64,000 bases of DNA from Romboutsia_C sp015668195 (GCF_015668195.1 NZ_JADPFC010000001.1:62001-126000), one strand, 5' to 3'; positions 50,385-59,966 are shown, numbered from the stretch's first letter. The notes: generated by a model not told the origin, from the sequence alone. Made by a program: numbers and translations.

Positions 50385-51263
50385 GTGAGATATGATATAG
50401 CAATAGTAGGTAGTGGACCAGCAGGTATGGCTGCTGCATTAAATGCTAAAATAAGAAATAAAAATATAATTGTATTTGGAAATAGAAATGGAAGTGATAA
50501 ACTTATAAAAGCTCCATCTATAGACAATTATTTAGGTATTTATGATGTTAGTGGAAAAGAATTAAGAGATAGATTTAAAGCCCACATAGAAGAAATGGGA
50601 ATAGAAATAACAGAGGAAAGAATTAATAATGTATATGACATGGGTGGTTATTTTGTTTTAGCAGTTGGAGACAAAATGTATGAGTCAGCAACTGTTATAA
50701 TTGCTACAGGTGTACAATATGGACAAAAGATAAAAGGTGAAGAAGAATATCTAGGAAAAGGTGTAGGATATTGCGCAACTTGTGATGCTGGATTATATAG
50801 AGATAAAATAGTTGCAGTGGTAGGGTATAATCATGAAGGAGAAGAAGATGCAAACTTCTTGAGTGAAATAGCTTCAAAAGTATATTATATACCAATGTAT
50901 AAATTAACTAATGCACTAGATTCATCTATAGAAATAATTAATGATAGACCTTTAGAAGTAAAAGGAGAAAAGACAGTTAATAAGCTAGTTCTAAAAAATA
51001 CAGAATTATGTGTAGATGGAATATTTATTATAAAAGATAGTGTATCACCAGGTTATATGGTACCAGGATTAGAAGTTGAAGGACCTCATATAAAAGTAGA
51101 TAGAGAAATGAAGACTAATATAGAAGGATTATATGCAGCTGGAGATTGTGCAGGTAAGCCATATCAATATCTAAAGTCAGCAGGAGAAGGGCAAATGGCG
51201 GTATCAAGTGCAATATCTCACTTAGATAAATTGAGAATAAATCAAATGAGTTTGCAGAAATAA
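50385..51263 (+). CDS. Thioredoxin reductase-like flavoprotein lacking NADPH motifs (FFTR-type)
   Basis: A 292-residue thioredoxin-reductase fold. The FAD loop is IAIVGSGPAGMAAALNA, the redox CxxC is GVGYCATCDAG near residue 130, and the C-terminal FAD motif is GLYAAGDCAGKPYQYLKSAGEGQMA. The second nucleotide domain has VVGYNHEGEEDANFL where NADPH enzymes have GGGDSAxEEA, and it has no HRRxxxR. This matches clostridial ferredoxin-dependent flavin thioredoxin reductases, which take electrons from ferredoxin. GTG 50385 is preferred to GTG 50376, which overlaps the AAGGTGA site. It partners with trxA. Confidence 0.88.
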   Translation: MRYDIAIVGSGPAGMAAALNAKIRNKNIIVFGNRNGSDKLIKAPSIDNYLGIYDVSGKELRDRFKAHIEEMGIEITEERINNVYDMGGYFVLAVGDKMYESATVIIATGVQYGQKIKGEEEYLGKGVGYCATCDAGLYRDKIVAVVGYNHEGEEDANFLSEIASKVYYIPMYKLTNALDSSIEIINDRPLEVKGEKTVNKLVLKNTELCVDGIFIIKDSVSPGYMVPGLEVEGPHIKVDREMKTNIEGLYAAGDCAGKPYQYLKSAGEGQMAVSSAISHLDKLRINQMSLQK

Positions 51264-51312
51264 TAAAAAACCTATGGTAAAATTTATTCATTTATCCATA
51301 GGTTTTTTTATT
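51263..51312 (+). terminator. Terminator of the trxA operon
   Basis: AAAAAACCTATGG and CCATAGGTTTTTT arms enclose a loop of about 18 bases, followed by Ts. Confidence 0.83.
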
Positions 51313-51456
51313 ATTTAAAAACTTATAATTTGTTAAAAAATTTAAAGAGATAATACTTAAAATAAATTCAAGCAAAAATTAAAAGATTAAAATTGGACAA
51401 AATAGAAATAATATTATAACTTAATATATACGAAGGGTTAATAAGGAGGACGAAAA

Positions 51457-51789
51457 ATGTACAATATAAGTGATATGGTATATGATTGCCCTGTTGAAGC
51501 GCTAGCTAGTATATTAGGTAAAAAATGGGTTGGAGGAATCATATGGGCTATACAAGATAATAAAGTAAGATTTGGTGATTTGCAAAGGAAGATGAATAAA
51601 TGCAGCAAAAAAATGCTAATCCAACAATTAGATCTACTAATAGAAAATAATATTATTATAAATGATAAAAAATCAATAAAAAATACTGTAGAATCTACGT
51701 ATTATCTCAGTGAGTCAGGATTAGCACTTTTAAATGTAATGGCACAAATGATAGAGTGGAGCAATCAACATATAACTTGTGAAGAATAA
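51457..51789 (+). CDS. HxlR family transcriptional regulator
   Basis: A 110-residue winged-helix protein. DCPVEALASILGKKWVGGII at residues 10-29 is the HxlR signature, with the conserved Cys at residue 11 that senses electrophiles or oxidants in some relatives; LQRKMNKCSKKMLIQQLDLL is the recognition helix region. AAGGAGGA precedes ATG 51457. The target is unknown; the redox genes just upstream are candidates, but orientation is co-directional with a terminator between. Confidence 0.9.
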   Translation: MYNISDMVYDCPVEALASILGKKWVGGIIWAIQDNKVRFGDLQRKMNKCSKKMLIQQLDLLIENNIIINDKKSIKNTVESTYYLSESGLALLNVMAQMIEWSNQHITCEE

Positions 51790-51844
51790 AATTATATAGT
51801 TACTAAAAAGTTATTAATACATATAAACATAATGTATTGTTATA

Positions 51845-52687
51845 TTATTTATGTGTATTATATTCGTAGTTATTTTTAGTGTAGATAATGTCTCCATCAC
51901 TATAAAAAACAATATCACCTAAAATGTCAGTTCTGTAAACTAGGGTATTTTTATTAGAAAGATTTTCTAATATATTTCTGTGAGGATGTCCATACTGGTT
52001 TTTATAGCCACAGGATATAACAGCTATATCTGGATTAATTTCATCTAAGAACAAATCACTAGTTGAAGAGCTGCTACCGTGATGACCTACCTTTAAAAAA
52101 TCTATATCACTAATATCAAATGAATTTACAATATCAATTTCATTTGGTTCTTCAGCATCACCAGTAAATAAAAATGATTTGTCTAGATAAGATAGCTTAA
52201 ATACTATAGAGTTTAAATTGCTATCTTTTTGTATAAAGGAAGGGCTTAAGACTGATAAAATTATATTATTGTCTATATGCAAAGTATCATTTTTATATAG
52301 GTAATTTATAGATAGATTTTTTTTAGAACATGCTGATATTAAGTTTGAGTAGGATGTTGAATCATGTTTATATTCAGGCATATAAATAGATTTAACTTCG
52401 AAATTATTAATTATGTTATCAAGACCTCCGATATGGTCTGAATCATGGTGCGTAACTATTAAATAGTCTACAACATCTACATTTTGTTTTTTTAGATATC
52501 TTTTGACTATGCTATCGCTATCTTCATTTCCGCCGTCAACTAAGATATTTTTATTATGTGGTGTTTGAATTAGAATGCTATCGCCTTGTCCAACATCGAT
52601 AATATGAATTTTTAAATGAGAAACTTTGTCACAACCAAATAAAAATGATATTATAATAAGTATTATAGAGAGAATTATATTTCTCAA
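51845..52687 (-). CDS. ComEC-type metallo-beta-lactamase lipoprotein
   Basis: A 280-residue protein: a lipoprotein signal with lipobox SFLFGC (Cys near residue 19), then a metallo-beta-lactamase domain like the C-terminal domain of ComEC. Metal ligands are VTHHDSDHIGG, FLFTGDAEE and VGHHGSSSST; IIDVGQGDSILIQTP opens the domain. The start is TTG 52687, because GAGGTGG lies 8 bases upstream; GTG 52699 overlaps that site. The membrane ComEC gene 2.4 kb away lacks this domain, so the two may together replace one full-length ComEC. Confidence 0.85.
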   Translation of the reverse strand: MRNIILSIILIIISFLFGCDKVSHLKIHIIDVGQGDSILIQTPHNKNILVDGGNEDSDSIVKRYLKKQNVDVVDYLIVTHHDSDHIGGLDNIINNFEVKSIYMPEYKHDSTSYSNLISACSKKNLSINYLYKNDTLHIDNNIILSVLSPSFIQKDSNLNSIVFKLSYLDKSFLFTGDAEEPNEIDIVNSFDISDIDFLKVGHHGSSSSTSDLFLDEINPDIAVISCGYKNQYGHPHRNILENLSNKNTLVYRTDILGDIVFYSDGDIIYTKNNYEYNTHK

Positions 52688-52885
52688 GTGATAAACCACC
52701 TCACTTAAATGTTTATTAAAATATAATATGGGTAATATAAGTTAATATTGATTATTATGTTAAGATTCTAAACAAAAAATTAAAGAAAAATTCAACTTTA
52801 GAAATTTTTAAAGAAATTTAAAGTTATACATAGATAAAAGTATGAAAATTAAAATTATACAGAAGATAGTAAACAGGAGGAAGTT

Positions 52886-53791
52886 ATGTTTTTTAAAGAA
52901 ATAGATATAAATGCAAAAAAGGAATTAGATCCATATTTTGATTTGGTAGATTATGAAGCGTGTGAATATTGTTTTGCTACATTATATATGTGGCAACATG
53001 TTTATAAAACAAGTTATTATACACAAGAAGATTTTGCAGTATTAGTTGGTGAATACGAAGGAGATAGTTTCTCTATATTACCATTAACTAAAAAAGAAAA
53101 TTTAAACAAAGTTATAGACTTTGTTATAGAATATTTTGAAAAGGAAAATAAGAAAATTTATTTAAGGGGTGTAACAAAAGAAGTAATAGAAGCACTTCAA
53201 GAAGATTTCAAAGATAGATTTGAATATATAGAGGAAAGAGATTTATTTGACTATGTATATGAAGGAGAAAGCTTAAGGACTTTAGGAGGAAGAAAAAATC
53301 AAAAGAAGAGAAATCATATAAATTACTTCTTAAAGGAATATGAAGGAAGATTTGAATATAAGCTTTTAGATAAAGAAAACTTTGGGGAGTGTTTAAATTT
53401 ACTAAAAGAGTGGAGTATGAATAAGGAAGAACAAAATGAATTTGATGAAGGTATGGATGAGGAGTTAATAGGAATAAAAAAAATATTTGATAGTTATGAC
53501 ATACTAAAAGATAGAGTAAAAATAGCTGGTATATATGTAGATGGAAAGTTAGAGGCATTTACAATAGGAGAACTTTTAAATAAAAACATGGCACTAGTTC
53601 ATATAGAAAAAGCAAATCCAGATATAAGAGGATTATATCCTTATATAAATCAACAATTTATAGTAAATGAATTTCCAGATGTAGAATTTGTAAATAGAGA
53701 AGAAGATATGGGGATAGAAGGTCTTAGAAAAGCTAAATTATCATATCACCCATGTAGATTTGTTGAAAAGTATACTGTTAGGGAGAAATAA
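52886..53791 (+). CDS. DUF2156 (LPG synthetase C-terminal-like) protein
   Basis: A 301-residue protein with a double GNAT-like fold: N-terminal half with YEACEYCFATLYMWQ and a second half with RKNQKKRNHINYFLKEY, KIAGIYVDGKLEAFTIGE and RGLYPYINQQFI. It belongs to the DUF2156 group related to the aminoacyl-transferring half of MprF, but has no membrane flippase domain. The substrate is unknown. AGGAGGAAG precedes the ATG. The next gene starts after a single base and also has an acetyltransferase fold. Confidence 0.83.
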   Translation: MFFKEIDINAKKELDPYFDLVDYEACEYCFATLYMWQHVYKTSYYTQEDFAVLVGEYEGDSFSILPLTKKENLNKVIDFVIEYFEKENKKIYLRGVTKEVIEALQEDFKDRFEYIEERDLFDYVYEGESLRTLGGRKNQKKRNHINYFLKEYEGRFEYKLLDKENFGECLNLLKEWSMNKEEQNEFDEGMDEELIGIKKIFDSYDILKDRVKIAGIYVDGKLEAFTIGELLNKNMALVHIEKANPDIRGLYPYINQQFIVNEFPDVEFVNREEDMGIEGLRKAKLSYHPCRFVEKYTVREK

Positions 53792-53792
53792 T

Positions 53793-54950
53793 ATGAATAT
53801 AAGATATGCCAAAGACAATGATATAGATAGTATAAAAGATATATGGAATTATTGTTTTAATGATGAAGAATGTTTCGTAGATTACTACTTTAATTATAAA
53901 TATAAAAATTATAATACAGTTGTCATAGAAGAAGATGGAAATATAGTTTCTTCTCTTCAATTAAACCAGTATAAATTAATATTAAATAACAAGATATATG
54001 ATACATCATATGTTGTAGGAGTATCAACATTCCCAGAAGCAAGAGGAATGGGATATATGAAAAATATCATGGAATTTTCTCTTAATGAGATGTATAATAA
54101 AGGTCAATTTGTATCTATATTAATGCCTATTGATTATAGATTATATAGAAAATATGGATATGAACAATGCTATGATCAAATAGAATATAACTTAGATGTA
54201 GAAGAATTAAAGAGTTTTAAAATAAAAGGAAAGATGATAAAAGCAAAAGATTCTAACATTAAAGATTTAATAAATATAAGCAATTCTTTCCTTAAGGATA
54301 TAAATGGAAATATAGAAAGAGATCAAGCATATTATGAAAACTTATTTAAAGAAGTAAAAAGTGAAAATGGTCATATATATATTCATGAAGATGAAAAAGC
54401 AAAAGGATATATAATATATTTTTTAAATGGAGATAATATGTTTGTAAGAGAAATATATTATAAAAATATAGATTCTCTAAAAACTATGCTTAAGTTTATA
54501 TATAATCATAATACACAATGTAAAAAAGTGACCATATCAGCTCCTATTAATGATAAGATAAGATTTATACTAGATAATCCTAAAACGTCAGATATAAAAA
54601 TTAAGCCTTTTATGATGGGAAGAATAATAAATTTAAAAGGATATTTAGAAAGTTTAAATATAGAAAGTGATTTAAGCTTAAATACTAATATAGAGATTGA
54701 AGATAAATTTATAAAAGAAAATAATGGAATATTTAATATAAAATTAGAAAATAAAAGGATTTATGTTGAAAAAATAGAATCTGAAGCTGATGTTAAATTT
54801 GATATAAACACAATGACTCAGCTAGGATTTTCTTATATAGATATAGAAGATGCTTTAATTATAAACAATAATAAAGCTAGTGATAATGTTATAAAGCTGT
54901 TTAAAACTATGTTTAATAAGAAATATAATTATATAAATGAATATGTATAA
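53793..54950 (+). CDS. GNAT acetyltransferase, Eis/COG4552-like
   Basis: A 385-residue protein. The first GNAT domain shows VVGVSTFPEARGMGYMKNIM (acetyl-CoA loop) and LMPIDYRLYRKYGYEQCYD; a second GNAT-like domain and a C-terminal sterol-carrier-like domain (about 290-385) follow, the Eis architecture. The substrate is unknown (amine or peptide). Start ATG 53793 lies after GGGAGA, one base past the previous stop; a longer frame from 53760 overlaps that gene. Confidence 0.86.
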   Translation: MNIRYAKDNDIDSIKDIWNYCFNDEECFVDYYFNYKYKNYNTVVIEEDGNIVSSLQLNQYKLILNNKIYDTSYVVGVSTFPEARGMGYMKNIMEFSLNEMYNKGQFVSILMPIDYRLYRKYGYEQCYDQIEYNLDVEELKSFKIKGKMIKAKDSNIKDLINISNSFLKDINGNIERDQAYYENLFKEVKSENGHIYIHEDEKAKGYIIYFLNGDNMFVREIYYKNIDSLKTMLKFIYNHNTQCKKVTISAPINDKIRFILDNPKTSDIKIKPFMMGRIINLKGYLESLNIESDLSLNTNIEIEDKFIKENNGIFNIKLENKRIYVEKIESEADVKFDINTMTQLGFSYIDIEDALIINNNKASDNVIKLFKTMFNKKYNYINEYV

Positions 54951-54977
54951 AAGATGCCAAATGGCATCTTTTTTATT
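54947..54977 (+). terminator. Terminator after the acetyltransferase gene
   Basis: AAAAGATGCCA and TGGCATCTTTT pair around AA, followed by a T-run. Confidence 0.85.
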
Positions 54978-55076
54978 GTATGAAATACCTTAAATACACT
55001 TTCAATTATAAATGATATATAGTTTATAAATTATAAAATTTGAATATAATCAAGATAAAAACTAGCAGGAGGAAAT

Positions 55077-56342
55077 ATGAGAAGACCACTTCTTATAGTA
55101 TTTATATTAGTATTAATAGTGTCATATTTTATAACTAATATTTTTTACGAAGATGTTTATGAGGATAAATCTAATATAAATTTAATAGGTATAGTTAAAG
55201 ATAAAAAAACAAAAAAGAAATACGATGAATACATAATAGATAAATTCTTAGTAAGGGATTATACTAAGAGAAAAAATATTATGGTAGGATTAAAAGTAAA
55301 TGTAAGTGGAAAATTTAATTCTCTAAATAGTATGAAGTTTGATGATTTTGATTATGGTAAGTACTTGAAAAGTAATGGATATGAAGGTGTAATAAATTTA
55401 AATGATTATAAAGTTATAGGCGAAAGTAAGATTTATAAATATTTAGGAAGATTAAAAGTACATATAAGAAGTACAACTAGATATTTATATAAAGTTAATT
55501 CTGATTTTATAAATTCTTTGATATTAGGTGAAAAATATGAAATGACTAGTGAGCAAAAAGAAGTTTTTTCAAGAACAGGAACAAGTCATATAATTGCTAT
55601 ATCAGGACTTCATACGGGGATTTTATGTATTTTTATAGCAATTTTAATAGGCAGAATTAATAAGTATTATAAGTTAATAATACTTATATCTCTACTAACA
55701 CTTTACTCTATGATGATTGATAAATCACCATCTATAATTAGAGCTATATTTTTTACTGTTATATTATACTTATCCATATTTACTGATAGGAAGAGAGATG
55801 GTATAAGTACATTATCATTAATAGGCATATTTTTAGTAATAAATAACCCATATGTTATATATAATATAAGTTTCCAATTGTCTTTTCTTTCTACATTGTC
55901 TATAATATACTTTTACGGATATATAAATAAAAGCATCAATATGAGTTTAGTTTCAATAACTATAGCATCAAATATATTAACATTACCGATTATATATTAT
56001 AATTTTAAGGGAATACCAATAAGCTCAATAATTAGTAATATTATAATAGTTCCTTTTATAGGTATTATTATGTATATGAGTATTGTAAGTGTAATTTTAT
56101 TTAATGTAAACATGGGTATTTCTAAGCTTATAGCGTATTTTAATAATATTATAATAGATAATATATACAATATATTAAATAAAATAAGTGAGTTGGATTT
56201 TTTATATTTAGAGATTGTAAATCCAAATTTAATATATGTAATAATTTACTATGTTGTAGTTTTTTCATATATGATAGATAAAGAAATGAAAGTTATGAAG
56301 GAGCAGGCAAATGAATTACAAGGATATTATAGGCAATATTAA
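55077..56342 (+). CDS. comEC: ComEC/Rec2 competence channel, lacking the C-terminal domain
   Basis: A 421-residue membrane protein. It has an N-terminal hydrophobic pair, an OB-like external domain (about 30-125) and the Competence domain beginning EVFSRTGTSHIIAISGLHTG with about eight helices. Full-length ComEC has about 700-800 residues and ends with a metallo-beta-lactamase domain; this one stops after the helices. ComEC conducts single-stranded DNA into the cytosol. It overlaps holA by 32 bases, as comEC-holA order is common in Firmicutes. Confidence 0.88.
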   Translation: MRRPLLIVFILVLIVSYFITNIFYEDVYEDKSNINLIGIVKDKKTKKKYDEYIIDKFLVRDYTKRKNIMVGLKVNVSGKFNSLNSMKFDDFDYGKYLKSNGYEGVINLNDYKVIGESKIYKYLGRLKVHIRSTTRYLYKVNSDFINSLILGEKYEMTSEQKEVFSRTGTSHIIAISGLHTGILCIFIAILIGRINKYYKLIILISLLTLYSMMIDKSPSIIRAIFFTVILYLSIFTDRKRDGISTLSLIGIFLVINNPYVIYNISFQLSFLSTLSIIYFYGYINKSINMSLVSITIASNILTLPIIYYNFKGIPISSIISNIIIVPFIGIIMYMSIVSVILFNVNMGISKLIAYFNNIIIDNIYNILNKISELDFLYLEIVNPNLIYVIIYYVVVFSYMIDKEMKVMKEQANELQGYYRQY

Positions 56343-57363
56343 AAATAGAAACTTTGAAAATGTATATCTTTTTTATGGAAAAGAATATTATTTAATAGAA
56401 AATGCAATAAAAGTATTTAAAGAAAGTTTAAGCGAAGGAATGCTTGATTTTAATTTAGATATAATAGATGGAAGAGAAACTACTATAGATCAGATTATAA
56501 GTTCTATAGAGACACTCCCTTTTATGGATGATAAAAAAATAGTAATAGTAAAGGATTTTGAACTATTAAAAGGCAAAAAGAAGAACTTTAGCGATAGTGA
56601 TGAAAAGTATTTTATAGAACACATAGATAATATACCTGATACAACTGTTTTAGTTTTTATAGTTTATGGAGATATAGATAAAAGAAAGTCATTAGTTAAA
56701 AAGATAGATAAAAAAGGCATAGTATTTAATTGTGATAAATTATCTGATATGGATTTATTTAAATGGGTCAGAAAAAAGTTTGAACTTAATAATGTAATAG
56801 TAGAGAACTCTGAGATAATGTATTTTATAGAACAAGAAGGATATAGAGATAAAAGTAGCGAAAAAACATTATCGGATTTAGAAAATGAAATAAATAAAAT
56901 AAGTTCATTTGTAGGAAAAGGAAATGTTGTAAGTAGGGAAGTAATAGATAAACTTTCTCAAAAGAAGGTAGAAAATGATATATTTAAGTTAATAGATTAT
57001 ATAGGCGAAAAAAATTCATCTAATGCCATGAAAATATTAAACGATATGATAAATGAAGGTGAATCTGTTTTAGGGATATTTTCTATGATAGCAAGACAGT
57101 TTAAGGTGGTAGTACAATCAAGAAAATTACAAAGTGATGGGTACACATCAAAAGTAATAGCTGAAAAATTGAAAATTCACCCATTTGTAGCTACGAAGGC
57201 TATAAAACAAGGTAGAAACTTTTCAGATGAAATAATAATAGATATGTTAAATTATATATTAGAATGTGATTACAAGATAAAAAATGGATTAATTAGGGAT
57301 ACATTAGCAGTAGAGATGCTTGTTAGTAAATATTGTAAAAGAGAATTTAATAATGTAATATAA
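56311..57363 (+). CDS. holA: DNA polymerase III delta subunit
   Basis: A 350-residue clamp-loader subunit. It starts MNYKDIIGNIKNRNFENVYLFYGKEYYLIENAI and has the delta-type AAA+-like fold without Walker A; IETLPFMDDKKIVIVKDFE and the helical collar region (LKIHPFVATKAIKQGRNF) are diagnostic. It opens the beta sliding clamp. ATG 56311 lies inside comEC after AAGGAGCAGG. Confidence 0.93.
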   Translation: MNYKDIIGNIKNRNFENVYLFYGKEYYLIENAIKVFKESLSEGMLDFNLDIIDGRETTIDQIISSIETLPFMDDKKIVIVKDFELLKGKKKNFSDSDEKYFIEHIDNIPDTTVLVFIVYGDIDKRKSLVKKIDKKGIVFNCDKLSDMDLFKWVRKKFELNNVIVENSEIMYFIEQEGYRDKSSEKTLSDLENEINKISSFVGKGNVVSREVIDKLSQKKVENDIFKLIDYIGEKNSSNAMKILNDMINEGESVLGIFSMIARQFKVVVQSRKLQSDGYTSKVIAEKLKIHPFVATKAIKQGRNFSDEIIIDMLNYILECDYKIKNGLIRDTLAVEMLVSKYCKREFNNVI

Positions 57364-57392
57364 ATGAGCTCTAAATAGAGTTCATTTTTTAT
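57361..57392 (+). terminator. Terminator after holA
   Basis: AAATGAGCTCTA and TAGAGTTCATTT pair with one G-T wobble, followed by Ts. Confidence 0.78.
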
Positions 57393-57455
57393 TTATATAT
57401 ATTTTTTAGTGTATGTGTTGGTAAAATTATAGAAGGGAATTTTGTACTTTGAGCA

Positions 57456-57489
57456 AAACAAAAACCCTTGAAGTAAATCAAGGGTTTAA
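57456..57489 (-). terminator. Terminator after rpsT (minus strand)
   Basis: AAACCCTTGA and TCAAGGGTTT pair on the minus strand, followed by TTGTTTTGC. Confidence 0.83.
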
Positions 57490-57509
57490 ATCTATACTTA
57501 AACGGTTAA

Positions 57510-57776
57510 TTAAGCGTTCATTCCGTTTAACTTTTGAGCTAACTTAGCAACTTTTCTAGCTGCAGCGTTCTTGTGTATAGTTCCTTTTGAAGCTACTTGT
57601 TGTATCTTCTTTTGAGCGAATTGGAATCTTTGAGTAGCTTCCTCTCTGTTTCCTGCAGTAACAGCTTCTTCGAATCTTCTTATTGCAGTTTTAACTTGAG
57701 ATTTTCTAGCTCTATTTAAAGCAGTTTTCTTTTCGATAACTTTTATTCTCTTCTTAGCTGATTTTATGTTTGCCAC
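57510..57776 (-). CDS. rpsT: 30S ribosomal protein S20
   Basis: An 88-residue helical ribosomal protein. It begins MANIKSAKKRIKVIEK (GTG start at 57776) and contains KKIQQVASKGTIHKNAAARK, the conserved C-terminal signature. GAGGGGGTG precedes the start on the minus strand. Monocistronic, opposite to holA and gpr. Confidence 0.97.
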   Translation of the reverse strand: MANIKSAKKRIKVIEKKTALNRARKSQVKTAIRRFEEAVTAGNREEATQRFQFAQKKIQQVASKGTIHKNAAARKVAKLAQKLNGMNA

Positions 57777-57829
57777 CGTGGTTCACCCCCTCGTTTACTT
57801 TATTATCTTATTCATCGTCAACATATTAG

Positions 57830-57858
57830 ATTTTAACAGAAATAAATCTAAAAATCAA
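57830..57858 (-). promoter_or_regulatory. Promoter of rpsT
   Basis: On the minus strand TTGATT (57858-57853), 17 bases and TAAAAT (57835-57830), about 55 bases before the start codon. The rest of the 279-base gap to gpr is AT-rich; I could not identify a convincing sigma-G promoter. Confidence 0.55.
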
Positions 57859-58055
57859 GGATAATTATTTATAAGTTTATAATATCTTTTTGTTTTGACT
57901 TTTTAGATTATAACCTATATAAAAATAATTTACAACATCCAAATTAAATATTCAGAGATTTATAAATTTAAACTTTTTAAATATGATTTGGTTTTAAAAT
58001 GCTAAAAACTGTCAACAATTATAAGTATCATTTAAATTACACCTGGAGGTTTAGT

Positions 58056-59012
58056 ATGATTAATATAAGAACAGATTTAGCGCTAGAAGCAAGTGAAGTA
58101 GTTCAGGAAAGCCAAGAACCAAAAGAAATACCTGGAGTTAAATTAGATAAAAAAGAATTAGACAATGCAACAGTAACAATAGTTGAGATTATAAATGAAC
58201 AAGGCGCAGAAATAATGAATAAAGGAATAGGAAAATATGTAACATTAGAAAGCAATTTAATGAAGTTTGATGATGATGAATCAAGAGAAGAGGTTATAAC
58301 ATACTTAAAAGATGAACTTGTAGATATATTAGGGACTGACAAAACTAAAAAAACATTAGTTATAGGGTTAGGAAATTGGAATATAACATCAGATGCTTTA
58401 GGTCCTAAATCAGTCTCTAAGACGTTAGTAACAAGACATATATTTAAAAATTACAATAAAGATTACGATGATGATTTTACAGAAGTATCAGCTCTGAGCC
58501 CTGGAGTAATGGGACTTACTGGTATAGAAACAAGTGAAACTGTAAAGTCATTAGTGGATAGAATAAAACCAGATAGAGTTATAGCAATAGATGCATTAGC
58601 ATCTAGAAAAATGGAAAGAGTAAATCAAACTATTCAAATATCAACAGCAGGAATATCTCCTGGAGGGGGAGTTGGAAATAAAAGAAAAGCTTTAAATAAA
58701 GAATATCTAGGCGTAGATGTTATAGCGATTGGAGTTCCAACAGTAGTAGATGCAGCTACATTAACTAGTGATGTACTAGATTTAGCAATAGATAATCTTA
58801 TAAATCAATCAGAGGGCGCAGATAACTTCTATAATATGTTAAAAACGCTTAAAGAAGAAGAAAAGTATCATCTTATTAAAGAATCATTAGAACCATATGA
58901 TAAAAATCTTATAGTTACACCAAAAGATATAGACGAAACAATAGAAAATCTATCTATAATAATAAGCGAGGGCTTAAATAGGTCTCTTCATCCAGGGAGG
59001 ATAACCAAGTAA
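58056..59012 (+). CDS. gpr: Germination protease GPR
   Basis: A 318-residue aspartic-type protease that degrades small acid-soluble spore proteins at germination. The N-terminus INIRTDLALEA resembles the SASP/GPR cleavage signature, so the zymogen propeptide is about 8 residues, shorter than in Bacillus. GLGNWNITSDALGPKSV and ALSPGVMGLTGIET are core family motifs. ATG 58056 follows TGGAGG; an in-frame ATG 57999 lacks a site. Followed 12 bases later by spoIIP, the standard gpr-spoIIP pair. Confidence 0.95.
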   Translation: MINIRTDLALEASEVVQESQEPKEIPGVKLDKKELDNATVTIVEIINEQGAEIMNKGIGKYVTLESNLMKFDDDESREEVITYLKDELVDILGTDKTKKTLVIGLGNWNITSDALGPKSVSKTLVTRHIFKNYNKDYDDDFTEVSALSPGVMGLTGIETSETVKSLVDRIKPDRVIAIDALASRKMERVNQTIQISTAGISPGGGVGNKRKALNKEYLGVDVIAIGVPTVVDAATLTSDVLDLAIDNLINQSEGADNFYNMLKTLKEEEKYHLIKESLEPYDKNLIVTPKDIDETIENLSIIISEGLNRSLHPGRITK

Positions 59013-59024
59013 GGAGGAGAAAAT

Positions 59025-59966
59025 ATGTTTAATAAACGCATTAAGACATCTATTGTGTCATGTGTGTTAATTTGTATTTTACCAACGGTCTCATATGCCA
59101 TAAGTAAAGATGATTTCCTAAAATTTTTAGTTAATTCATCGTATCCAGAGGCTAAAGAAGAAGTAAAAGAAGATGAAAAAAAAGAAAGCACTAGTAAAGA
59201 TGAAGAATATATAGAATTCTTTATAGGAGAAGAAAATATACCTACTATAAAGGAAGAAAATAATAGTGATGAAGAAGAAAGTAAGGAAGCTTCAAATGAA
59301 ATAGCATCAAATTACACTAACAATATAAGGATAACAAGAGAAAAACCAACAATGATGATATATCATTCTCATGCATCTGAAAGTTATTCAGATTCTCCAG
59401 AAAATAATTATAGATGCCAAGATAATAATAAGTCGATAGTATCTGTTGGAAGTCTTTTAACAGAAGAATTAAATAAAAAAGGATGGGGTATAGTTCATAG
59501 TACAAAGTATCATGATTTTCCAGATTATAACTCATCTTATTCAAATAGTCTAAAAACTATAAATAGCATAATGAGTGAACAAAATAGCATAGATATAGCC
59601 ATTGACTTACATAGAGATGCTAGAACATTAGATACACAGGCAAAAAAAGATAAAGAAACTAATAGAATGGTTGCTAATTATAATGGTGAAGAAGTAGCTA
59701 AGTTTTTATTTGTAGTTGGACAAAGAAACCCAAATGTAAAAGAAGTAAGAGCACTAGCTAATGATATTACAAATTTTGCAAAGAAAAAGTACCCAGATTT
59801 AGTTTTACCAGTAATAGAAAAACCATATGGTAAGTTTAACCAGTATGTAGCTGATAATCATATTCTTATAGAAGTAGGAAGTAATGGGACAACCTTAGAA
59901 CAGGCTCAAAATAGTGTAAAATATATAGCTAATGTACTAGACGAATATTTTAAAGAAAAGAAGTAG
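59025..59966 (+). CDS. spoIIP: Stage II sporulation protein P
   Basis: A 313-residue peptidoglycan hydrolase (amidase and endopeptidase) of the SpoIID-SpoIIM-SpoIIP engulfment machine. A signal peptide or anchor covers about residues 8-25 (to VSYA), an acidic linker follows, and the catalytic domain starts with MIYHSHASESY (Zn-binding His) followed by IAIDLHRDA and LIEVGSNGTTLEQA. AAGGAGGAGA precedes ATG 59025. It is followed by a small membrane protein gene. Confidence 0.93.
   Translation: MFNKRIKTSIVSCVLICILPTVSYAISKDDFLKFLVNSSYPEAKEEVKEDEKKESTSKDEEYIEFFIGEENIPTIKEENNSDEEESKEASNEIASNYTNNIRITREKPTMMIYHSHASESYSDSPENNYRCQDNNKSIVSVGSLLTEELNKKGWGIVHSTKYHDFPDYNSSYSNSLKTINSIMSEQNSIDIAIDLHRDARTLDTQAKKDKETNRMVANYNGEEVAKFLFVVGQRNPNVKEVRALANDITNFAKKKYPDLVLPVIEKPYGKFNQYVADNHILIEVGSNGTTLEQAQNSVKYIANVLDEYFKEKK

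Noticed and set aside
51790..51844. AATACAT/ATGTATT hairpin between the HxlR gene and the ComEC-like hydrolase gene as a bidirectional terminator
   Set aside because: The stem is only seven A/T-rich pairs and has no adjacent T-run on either strand.
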